From Chamaelirium japonicum (Eukaryota > Streptophyta > Magnoliopsida > Liliales > Melanthiaceae): a DNA stretch of 64,000 bases. Location: positions 46,640,999 to 46,704,998 of the forward strand of contig OX393552.1 of NCBI GenBank assembly GCA_947650365.1. The letters run 5' to 3'. Below are positions 13,401 to 22,114 of the stretch, piece by piece. The stretch's first letter is position 1, and every line of letters starts with the position of its first letter. Position numbers and translations under genes: made by a program. The notes beneath the pieces were generated by a model that saw only the letters and a list, made by a program, of their open reading frames with translations, did no database searches and was not told the DNA's origin.

Positions 13401-16400
13401 CCATTCTAATTCATTCGTACGATCCATTCGTACGAATGAATTAGAAAGGTTACATTCGTGAGAACGAATTGGAATGGATCGTGCGAATGAATTAGAATTG
13501 ATCATACAAATGAATTAGAATGGATCATATGAATGGATCGTACGAATAAATTAGAATAGATCGTGCGAATGAATTAGAATAGATCGTACGAATAAATTAG
13601 AATGGATCGTACGAATAAATTAGAATGGATCGTGCGAATGAATTAGAATGGATAGTATGAATGAATTAGAATAGATCGTGCAAATAAATTAGAATGGATC
13701 ATACGAATGAATTAGAATAGATATATTCATGCGAATGAATTAGAATGGATCGTACGAAAGAATTAGAATGGATCGTGCGAATGAATTAGAATGGATCGTA
13801 TGAATAAATTAGAATGGATCGTACAAATGAATTAAAATAGATACATTTGTGCGAATGAATTAGAATGGATCATACGAATGGATCGTACGAATGAATTAGA
13901 ATGAATTAGAATAGATCGTACGAATGGATTAGAATGGATCGTACGAATGAATTAGAATGGATCGTACAAATGAATTAGAAACGTTACATTTGTGAGAATG
14001 AATTAGAATGGATCGTGCGAATGAATTAGAATGGATCGTACGAACGAATTAGAATGGATCATACGAACGACTTAGAATGGATCATATGAACGAATTAGAA
14101 TGGATCGTACGAATGAATTAGAATGGATACATTCGTACGATCCATTCTAATTCATTCGTACGATCCATTCTAATTCATTCGCATGATCCATTCTAATTCA
14201 TTCGTATGAGTTATTCTAATTCATTCGTACGATCCATTCTAATTCATTCGTACGATCCATTCTAATTCATTCGCACAAATGTATCCATTCTAATCCATTT
14301 GTATAATCCATTCTAATTCATTTGCAAGATTCATTCTAATTCATTCCTATGATCCTTTCTAATTCATTCGTACGATCCATTCTAATTCATTCGCTCGATG
14401 GTATCCATTCTAATTCATTCGTACGATCCATTCTAATTCCTTTTTACGATCAATTCTAATTCGTTCGTACGATCTATTCTAATTCGTTTGTACGATTCAT
14501 TCTAATTCATCCGTACGATCCATTCTAATGCATTCGTACGATTCATTCTAATTCGATTAGAATGGATCGTACGAATGAATTAGAATGGATCGTATGAATG
14601 AATTAGAATGAATCGTACGATCCATTCTAATTCATTCGTCCGATCCATTCTAATTCATTTGTACGATCCATTCTAATTCATTCGCACGAATGTATCCATT
14701 CTAATTCATTCGTACGATCCATTCTAATTCATTCGTATGATCAATTCTAATTCATTCGCACCATCTATTCTAATTCATTCGTACGATCCATTCTAATTCA
14801 TTCGCACGAATGTATCCATTCTAATTCATTCGCACGATCCATTCAAATTCATTCGTACGATCCATTCTAATTTATTCGCACGAATGTGTCCATTCTAATT
14901 CATTCACACGAATGTAACCATTCTAATTCATTCGCACGATCCATTCTAATTCATTTGTACGATCCATTCTAATCCATTCGTACGATCCATTCTAATTCAT
15001 TAGCACGAATGTAACCATTCTAATTCATTCATATGATCCATTCTAATCCATTCCTGCGATCCATTCTAATTCATTCGTATGATCCATTTTAATTCATTCG
15101 TACGATCCATTCTAATTCATTTGCATGAATGTATCTATTCTAATTTATTCGTACGATCCAGTCTAATTCATTCGTACGATCCATTCTAATTCATTCGCAC
15201 GAATATAGATCATACGAATGGATTAGAATGGATCGTACAAATGAGTTATAATGGATCATATGAAAGAATTAGAATGGATCGTGCGAATGAATTAGAAAGG
15301 ATCATACGAATGAATTAGAATGGATATATTCGTGCGAATGAATTAGAATGGATCGTACGAATGAATTAGAATGGATATATTTATCCGAATGAATTAGAAT
15401 GGATCGAACGAATGAATTAGAATGGATACATTTGTGCGAATGAATTAGAATGGATCATACGAATGAATTAGAATAGATATATTCATGCGTATGAATTAGA
15501 ATGGATCGTATGAATGAATTAGAATGGATTGTACGAATGAATTAGAATGGATACATTCGTGCGAATGAATTAGAATGGATCGTGCGAATGAATTAGAATG
15601 GATTAGAATGCGAATGAATTAGAATGGATCGTACGAATGAATTAGAATGGATCGTACAAATGAATTAGAAAGGTTACATTTGTGAGAATGAATTAGAATG
15701 GATCGTACGAATGACTTAGAATGGATCGTACGAATGGATTAGAATGGATCGTACGAATAGATTAGAATGGATCGAACGAATGAATTAGAATGGATACATT
15801 CGAGCGAATGAATTAGAATGGATAGTACGAATGAATTAGAATATATCATGCGAATGAATTTGAATAGATCGTACGAATGAATTAGAATGGATCATACAAA
15901 TGAATTAGAAAGGTTACATTCGTGAGAATGAATTAGAATGGATCGTACGAATGAATTAGAATGGATCATGCGAATCAATTTGAATGGATCGTACGAATGA
16001 ATTAAAATGGATCATACAAATGAATTAGAAAGGTTACATTCGTGAGAATGAATTAGAATGGATCGTACGAATGAATTAGAATGGATACATTCGAGCGAAT
16101 GAATTAGAATGGATCGTATGAATGAATTCGAATGGATCGTGCGAATGAATTAGAATGGATCGTACAAATGAATTATAATGGATACATTTGTGTGAATGAA
16201 TTAGAATAGATTAGAATGGATCGTACGAATGGATTAGAATCCATTCTAATTCATTTGTATAATCCATTCTAATTCATCGCTCGATCCATTCTAATTCATT
16301 CGCTCGAATGTATCCATTCTAATTCATTCATACGATCCATTCTAATGCATTCGTACGATCCATTCTAATTCATTCGTACGATCCATTCTAATTGATTCGT

Positions 16401-18172
16401 ATGATCTATTCTAATTCATTCGCTCGAATGTATCCATTCTAATTCATTCGTACGATCCATTCTAATTCATTCATACGATCCATTCTAATTCATTCGGTCG
16501 AATGTAATCTAATTCATTCACACAAATGTATCTATTCTAATCCATTCGTACGATCCATTCTAATTTATTCATACAAATGTATCCATTCTAATTCATTCGT
16601 ACGATCCGTTCTAATTCATTCGTACGATCCATTCTAATTCATTCGCTCGAATGTATCCATTCTTATTTATTCATACGATCCATTCTAATTCATTCGTACG
16701 ATCCATTCTAATTCATTTGCACGATCCATTCTAATTCATTCGCACAAATGTATCCATTCTAATTCATTCTAATTCATTCGCTCGAATATATCCATTCTAA
16801 TTCATTCGTACGATTCATTCTAATTCATTCGTACGATACATTCTAACTCATTCGTACGATCCTTTCTAATTCATTCGCACGAATGTAACCTTTCTAATTC
16901 ATTTGTATGATCCATTCTAATTCATTTGTACGATCTATTCAAATTCATTCGCATGATCCATTCTAATTCATTCGTACGATCCATTCTAATTCATTTGCTC
17001 GAATTTATGATCCATTCTAATTCATTCGTACGATCAATTCTAATTCATTCCTACGATCCATTCTAATTCATTCGCACGAATGTAACCATTCTAATTCATC
17101 TGCACGATCCATTCTAATTCATTCCTACGATCCATTCTAATTCATTCGCATGAATGTATCCATTCTAATTCATTTGCATGATCCATTCTAATTCATTCGT
17201 ACGATCCATTCTAATCCATTCGTACGATCCATTCTAATTCATTCGAATGATCCATTCTAATTCATTCGTATGATCAATTCTAATTCATTCGCACGATCCA
17301 TTCTAATTCATTCGTATGATCCATTCTAATTCAATTCGTGCCATCCATTCAAATTAATTAGCACAAATGTATCCATTCTAATTCATTCGTATGATCCATT
17401 CTAATTCATTCGCTCGAATGTATCCATAATAATTCATTCGTACGATCCATTCTAATTCATTCGTACGATCCATTCTAATTCATTCGTACGATCTATTCTA
17501 ATCCATTCGTACGATCCATTCTAATCCATTCGTACGATCCATTCTAATTCATTCGCACGTACAATCCATTCTAATCCATTCATACGATTTATTCAAATTT
17601 ATTCGTACAAATGTAGCTATTCTAATTCATTCGTACAATGCGTTCCAATCCATTCGTACGATCCATTCGAATCCATTCGTACGATCCATTCCAATTCATT
17701 CGCACGAATGTTACCATTCTAATTCATTCGTACGATCCATTCTAATTCATTCGCACGATCCATTCTAATTCATTCGCACGTTCCATTCTAATTCATTCGT
17801 ACGATCTATTCTAATTCATTCGCACGAATGTATCCATTCTAATTCATTCGTACAATCCATTCTAATTCATTCGTACGATCAATTCTAATCCATTCGTACT
17901 ATCCATTCTAATCCATTCGTACGATCCATTCTAATTCATATGCACAAAGGTATCCATTCTAATTCATTTGTACGATCTATTCTAATTCATTCGCTCGAAT
18001 GTATGCATTCTAATTCATTCGTTGGAATGGATACATTCGTGCGAATGAATTAGAATGGATCGTACGAATGAATTAGAATGGATCGTGCGAATGAATTATA
18101 ACTGATCATACAAATGAATTAGAATAGATCATACGAATGAATTAGAATGGATCGTACGAATGAATTTGAATG

Positions 18173-18177
18173 GATAC
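18173..18177. other. Target-site duplication, left copy (GATAC)
   Basis: GATAC lies directly before the first base of the 5' LTR and is repeated directly after the last base of the 3' LTR at 31358-31362. Removing the element and one copy restores a normal reverse 28-bp satellite unit (GAATGGATACATTCGTGCG), so the insertion site is exact. Confidence 0.95.
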
Positions 18178-18300
18178 TGTTGGGGGTAGACAGAAACCAC
18201 ATATCTTGGGTAGCATTGCAAACGCATCTGAGATAAGAGTTCTCGAGGGAGCCCGTCCAAAAAGCTCGCCCTCCCAGCCCATCAGGAGCCCGCCCCCCCC

Positions 18301-18482
18301 ACAGGGAGCTGGATGGACACCTTGTATCTGAGTGCAGCTCGCCTCTCCCAACCCCTCAGGAGCTCGCCCCACAGGGAGCTGGATGGACACCTTGTATCTG
18401 AGTGCAGCTCGCCTCTCCCAACCCCTCAGGAGCTCGCCCCACAGGGAGCTGGATGGACACCTTGTATCTGAGTGCAGCTCGC
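18301..18482 (+). repeat. 70-bp tandem repeat in the 5' LTR (about 2.6 copies)
   Basis: ACAGGGAGCTGGATGGACAC recurs at 18301, 18371 and 18441, a period of 70 bp. The third copy diverges after GTGCAGCTCGC near 18482. The same array is present at 30145-30326 in the 3' LTR. Confidence 0.92.
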
Positions 18483-18570
18483 AGGAGTTCGCTCCCCCGT
18501 GCTCACCAAATCACCTTGACAGGGAGCGAGATCCACATTAGGCTGAAAGGGCCCAGGCCAAGAGCACTCT

Positions 18571-18895
18571 TAAGAGCTCGCCTGAGCTCGATGGAGCTCG
18601 CCTGAGATCGCCCAGAAGCTCGCTCAGGAGCTCGCCTGAGCTCGACGGAGCTCGCCCGAGATCGCCCAGAAGCTCGCTCAGGAGCTCGCCCCGTAGCTCG
18701 CCAAGCTCACCCAGGAGCTCGCCTAAGCTCGCTCAGGAGCTCGCCCCGGAGTTCGCCAAGCCCGCGCGAGAACTCGCTGGCAGTGATAGCGGGAGTTAGA
18801 CCGTCATGCATAACGAAGACACCGGCATCGCGAACGCCCCTAGCTCGCGCAGGAGCTCGCCCCTAGCTCGCTCAGGAGCTCGCCCAAGCTCGCCA
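18571..18895 (+). repeat. GAGCTCGC-rich degenerate repeats in the 5' LTR
   Basis: AGCTCGC, often within the palindrome GAGCTC, occurs at very high density. Part is a 54-bp tandem duplication (starts near 18574 and 18628), followed by looser copies to ~18775 and again at 18840-18895. The region is upstream of the LTR TATA box, in the U3 part, where such repeats can act as transcription-factor arrays. That role is an inference. The copy in the 3' LTR is at 30415-30739. Confidence 0.8.
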
Positions 18896-19277
18896 GAATT
18901 CCCCAGTTTATCGAGGAGGTTGCTCCCGCGAGGTCCGACTCTTGATAGATGTGGAAGAGAAGGCGGAGCAATAGAGGGCGAGCTCACTTTAGCTCCCCGT
19001 CGGAGGTCGCCCACAATGTATGAGGAGATGCCAGGTGGCAAAACCCCACGGAAGCTACGTGGACAAACGTGGCCCACGGAAGCTCGCTCGAATCAGTTCG
19101 AGACCTCCCAGACTTGAACATTCCAGAATGGCCACCTGGCCACGACAAGAAAGATTCCCTCCCCCACTCAAACCGCCTGGCAGGCCTGACGACAGAATGT
19201 CAGGGCGCGAGTACCAAGGACTGTCAGACCCACGCGAGCCAGAACGTGGGGGGTCTAGAAGGCGCCGGAAGAATCTC

Positions 19278-19317
19278 CACGTGTCGGGCCACGGTAGGCC
19301 GCCGATTGCTATAAATG
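19278..19317 (+). promoter_or_regulatory. LTR core promoter: G-box and TATA box
   Basis: CACGTG at 19278-19283 is a plant G-box core. CTATAAATG at 19309-19317 is a good TATA box. The LTR runs about 195 bp further to its end, so transcription would start near 19340, marking the U3/R boundary. The same pair lies at 31122-31161 in the 3' LTR. The start site is inferred from spacing only. Confidence 0.75.
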
Positions 19318-19515
19318 CTCACCCCCAGGCTCCATAGTACAGGTTCGAAATCCCTTTTCCTTCCTCTTTGGTCCATTACAGCTCGCCGTTGTGCCACTGT
19401 GACTGACTTGAGCGTCGGAGGGTCTGCGCTCCGGAGGGAGCCAGCCGTTCTCACGTTCTCTTTTCTTTGTCTTGCAGGCAGCCCGCACGGACCAGCGAAA
19501 AATCCCCCGAACATT

Positions 19516-19532
19516 TGGCGCCGTCTGTGGGA
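19516..19532 (+). other. Primer-binding site (tRNA-Asp-like)
   Basis: TGGCGCCGTCTGTGGGA begins two bases after the LTR. Its first nine bases, TGGCGCCGT, are complementary to ACGGCGCCA at the 3' end of plant tRNA-Asp. The later bases match less well. Position and sequence fit the minus-strand primer site of plant Ty3/Gypsy elements. Confidence 0.8.
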
Positions 19533-19603
19533 TCTTCGACTGGTTCCTGCGAGAACGCCTACGACCACGCGGTTGAGCGCAGTTCGCTCTCGTAACCTCA
19601 AGG

Positions 19604-20881
19604 ATGGCTCCGGCGACAAGGGGACGCAGGCGACCGAGGACTCGTGCCAGATCTGCGCGCAGCGAGCCTCCAGTCGAGACCCCTCAGCCCCAGGTCCCGC
19701 TCAGCGACCAACTCTTGTTGGAGATGTTGGCCACCCAGCGGGCGATGATGGAGGAGCTGACACGATTGCGTCAGGCTCCGGCGGCCAGCCGACGATCTGG
19801 GCCGGCGAAGACGGTGTCTCCGGTGCGACCACCGGCGTCAACATCGCGACCGCCCACGGTCGCTCCGGTGCGGCAGGTTTCCCAACCGGAACCCCCAGTC
19901 GGGAGAGCGGCTGTACGCGGGGTGCCGGAAACCCCGCTCACAAGGTTGCAGAAGCTAGTCACCCAGCGATCTAGCAACCAGGCGACCTCGCGCGCGACCA
20001 TTCCCTGCCGCCGTAGCCGGAGCGCCGATTCTGAGGGGTCGGAGGCAAGATCTCTAGAGCGGGATCGCGACCCACGCCATCGGCGACGAGGGAAAGAGCC
20101 CGCGGTGGAAATATCTTCAGGAGCTCGAGAGGCAACGGCCTCCCACAGACCAACTGACGCGCCGAAGGAATCCGTGGGTGGACAGCAAGGAGCCCGCCGA
20201 GCGGTTGCCCCCGAGGGTCGCCGCGGGGTGGGGCCGACCTCGCCACAAGGGAGCGTACGAGACCGCCTAGGACCTGCGCAGCCGCCTCTGGGAGTTCTCC
20301 CCGGGCGCTGGCGGCGACCTAGTGCGCCAGTAGATTTACTTGAAGACCTTGCCGCCCACGGAGGTAGCTCGCCTTTCACCAGCGAGGTCCACCCAGGGGG
20401 ATTTCCGCACCACTGGACCCCCCCGAAGTTTGTATTGTTCGACGGGTCGCAGGATCCCGTTGACCATCTCTTGGCTTACAGAAAGCTTCTATTTTTCCGG
20501 GACCAAGACCACGTCTTGTGCCGAGCATTCCCGAGCAGTTTGACCGGCTCGGCATTGAACTGGTTTCACAAGTTGCCGCCCGGCACGATCCCCGACTTTC
20601 CAACTCTCTCTAGGCTATTCCTGGAGCAGTATCGCTGCAATAGGCAGCCCCCGAAGAGAATCGAGTCTCTGTTTACTTTAACCATGGGAGCTCGCGAGAC
20701 GCTCCGGTGCTTCGCAACGCGATTCCGGAGCGCCTACCTCGCTCTGGAAGACGCGGCGGGCCAAGATCGTACCGTGGTGAGCGCTTTCAGAAGCGCCCTC
20801 CCCGAGGGTTGCAAGCTTCATGACGCTCTAGTGATCAAGGACCCTCGCACGATGGTCGAACTATTTGCCCTGGTCCAGTAA
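19604..20881 (+). CDS. gag: Gag, N-terminal and capsid part, ended by an in-frame TAA
   Basis: This is the structural protein of the retrotransposon particle. The ATG at 19604 sits in a good context (AAGGATGGC), 91 bases after the LTR, and opens 425 codons. Residues 1-240 are basic and rich in Pro, Arg and Ser. From about residue 265 there is a retrotransposon gag (PF03732-type) region with FDGSQDPVDHL, LTGSALNWF and FLEQYRC. The TAA at 20879-20881 cuts the frame just after the capsid-like region. The same frame continues at once with typical Tat Gag sequence (IKLEDA), so the stop looks like a mutation inside gag and not its natural end. The following bases (CACATC) do not match the known CARYYA leaky context. 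Whether the truncated product functions is unknown. Confidence 0.88.
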   Translation: MAPATRGRRRPRTRARSARSEPPVETPQPQVPLSDQLLLEMLATQRAMMEELTRLRQAPAASRRSGPAKTVSPVRPPASTSRPPTVAPVRQVSQPEPPVGRAAVRGVPETPLTRLQKLVTQRSSNQATSRATIPCRRSRSADSEGSEARSLERDRDPRHRRRGKEPAVEISSGAREATASHRPTDAPKESVGGQQGARRAVAPEGRRGVGPTSPQGSVRDRLGPAQPPLGVLPGRWRRPSAPVDLLEDLAAHGGSSPFTSEVHPGGFPHHWTPPKFVLFDGSQDPVDHLLAYRKLLFFRDQDHVLCRAFPSSLTGSALNWFHKLPPGTIPDFPTLSRLFLEQYRCNRQPPKRIESLFTLTMGARETLRCFATRFRSAYLALEDAAGQDRTVVSAFRSALPEGCKLHDALVIKDPRTMVELFALVQ

Positions 20882-22108
20882 CACATCAAGCTTGAAGACG
20901 CTGTGCTAGACCGAAAGGGAAAGGCAGTCGAGCAGCGACCTCCTCCGGCCCCGCGACCGCTCGTCGTCAAGGCCGTGGAGAGAAGGGAGGTGCCCCTGGC
21001 GGTGGCTTTGCCTGGACCGCCCGCTGTTCCTGCTGAACAGCCCGCTGAAGCCCCCACGGCTGTCGCTGGAAGGCCGGCGAACTGGCGCCTGCCTCCAGGA
21101 CCCGGGGAGCGGGATTTCACCGTGCTGACACACTCGCCAGGACAAATCTTCCATCAGATTCGGAATGAACCTTTCTTCCAGTACCCGCCACCCCTACAGG
21201 TCGGAGAGCCTGGCTCTACCGACAACTCGCGGCGGTGCGCCTTTCATCGAAGCCCTGGGCATCACACTAACAGATGCCGGGCTCTCAAGAACCACCTCGA
21301 GGACTTGGTCACCCAGGGCCACTTGAATCAGTTTATTTCGCCTCCAAGGAGGTTCGAGGTAGTACCGACACGGGCCCCTCGGGAGGGAGATCGCCCGGGG
21401 CCCGCTGAGCCCGCCCTGCCTCCGCCTCCCGCGGAGGGACCGGCGATCTGCCATACCATTAGCGGGCGGCTGTGCGGCCCGAGATCCAGTAATGAAGCCC
21501 GCCGACGAGTCAGGGAGATGGAGCGGGCACAAAAGGTATTTTCCGTCTCGCTAAGTCCTACTTTACTTCAAGCACCAAGGGTGGAAGCCCGCGATTTTCT
21601 CTGGTTTTCGGAAGATGACATGACTGGGGTCGTTACGCCCCACAATGACCCCCTCGTCATACGCCTGATGATGGCTAACATCGAGGTGAGGCGAGCTCTG
21701 GTTGATCCGGGGAGCGCCGTGGACATCCTTTTTCTGTCGGCCTACCTACGAATGGGGTTGAGACTCGCCGACCTGTCTCCCTCGACGAGCTCCCTCAGTG
21801 GGTTCACCGGAGAGGTCGCCAGAGTGGCAGGGGAGATAACCCTTACGGTGACCGCTGGCCCAGAGGCTCGCCAAGTCCGCTTCGCGGTAGTGGATGGAAG
21901 TTCCGCATTTAACGCCATCCTTGGGCGGCCTTGGCTAAGGCAAATGAATGCGGTAGCTTCACCCAACCATCAGGCCCTCAAATTCCCGACCGCGAGCGGG
22001 GTCGTAGTAATTCGGGGTGATCAGGTAGCCGCTACCCGATGCGAGCAGGATGTCCTTCACCTCAGGGACATGGAGGTCGCCGAGGCCAAGAGGCCCGCAC
22101 CCTCCTAG
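20882..22108 (+). CDS. Gag C-terminal part with zinc knuckle, plus aspartic protease
   Basis: This is the same frame as gag, directly after its TAA. The open stretch contains GTG but no nearby ATG, so it would normally be made only as part of a Gag-protease polyprotein. Around 21237-21278 there is a C-x2-H-x4-H-x4-C knuckle (CAFHRSPGHHTNRC), as in Tat Gag proteins. The protease active site is LVDPGSAVDILF, with its Asp codon at 21704-21706, followed by AILGRPWL, a typical retropepsin C-terminal motif. The usual DTG/DSG is DPG here, which is seen in Tat-type elements. The protease would cut the polyprotein inside the particle. The frame ends at the TAG at 22106-22108, described separately as a probable leaky stop. 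Confidence 0.85.
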   Translation, partial: HIKLEDAVLDRKGKAVEQRPPPAPRPLVVKAVERREVPLAVALPGPPAVPAEQPAEAPTAVAGRPANWRLPPGPGERDFTVLTHSPGQIFHQIRNEPFFQYPPPLQVGEPGSTDNSRRCAFHRSPGHHTNRCRALKNHLEDLVTQGHLNQFISPPRRFEVVPTRAPREGDRPGPAEPALPPPPAEGPAICHTISGRLCGPRSSNEARRRVREMERAQKVFSVSLSPTLLQAPRVEARDFLWFSEDDMTGVVTPHNDPLVIRLMMANIEVRRALVDPGSAVDILFLSAYLRMGLRLADLSPSTSSLSGFTGEVARVAGEITLTVTAGPEARQVRFAVVDGSSAFNAILGRPWLRQMNAVASPNHQALKFPTASGVVVIRGDQVAATRCEQDVLHLRDMEVAEAKRPAPS

Positions 22109-22114
22109 CAATTA
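22106..22114 (+). promoter_or_regulatory. Probable programmed readthrough stop between protease and Pol (TAG CAA TTA)
   Basis: The stop separating Gag-protease from Pol is TAG followed by CAATTA. This is exactly the tobamovirus leaky context (UAG CAR YYA). Both sides are in the same frame, and the first in-frame ATG of Pol is only at 22409, inside the RT region. A leaky stop would make Gag-protease in excess over Gag-Pol, as particles need. The sequence match is seen directly; function in this element is inferred. Confidence 0.75.

Larger units (their letters stand above)
1..18177. repeat. Minisatellite array, left part (23-bp and 28-bp units)
   Basis: The whole stretch is a degenerate tandem repeat. 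The 23-bp unit reads ATTCGTACGATC followed by CATTCTAATTC. A longer 28-bp unit carries five extra bases, giving CGAATGTATCC after ATTCGCA or ATTCGCT; a third form has TCTCACGAATGTAACC followed by TTTC. Both orientations occur. Forward blocks include about 1-440, 1110-1625, 2484-4103, 4845-6788, 8311-9808, 12228-13430, 14617-15205 and 16230-18022. The stretches between are mainly reverse (AGAATGGATCGTACGAATG). I see no gene, RNA or transposon terminus in it. The array resumes after the retrotransposon, so 1-18177 and 31358-57903 were one array before insertion. Confidence 0.97.
18178..19513 (+). repeat. 5' LTR (1,336 bp)
   Basis: It begins TGTTGGGGGTAGACAG and ends CCCCCGAACA. It matches 30022-31357 at a constant offset of 11,844 with no difference seen on reading both copies. 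It contains a 70-bp tandem repeat, a GAGCTCGC-rich region, a G-box plus TATA box near 19280-19317, and a pyrimidine tract ending in TTGCAG near 19477. Short open frames in the LTR occur identically in both copies and look like chance products of GC-rich repeats. Confidence 0.96.

Noticed and set aside
1-18177. CRISPR-like regular repeats
   Set aside because: Units are directly adjacent and degenerate, with no unique spacers, no cas genes, and a plant context.
19315-19974. 219-codon open frame overlapping the LTR end and gag start
   Set aside because: It crosses the LTR boundary and primer-binding site in another frame than gag and resembles no known family; GC-rich sequence leaves long chance frames.
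19771-20379. 202-codon antisense frame over gag
   Set aside because: It is a shadow of the GC-rich gag frame; composition is Arg/Gly/Pro-rich without domains or a supporting promoter.
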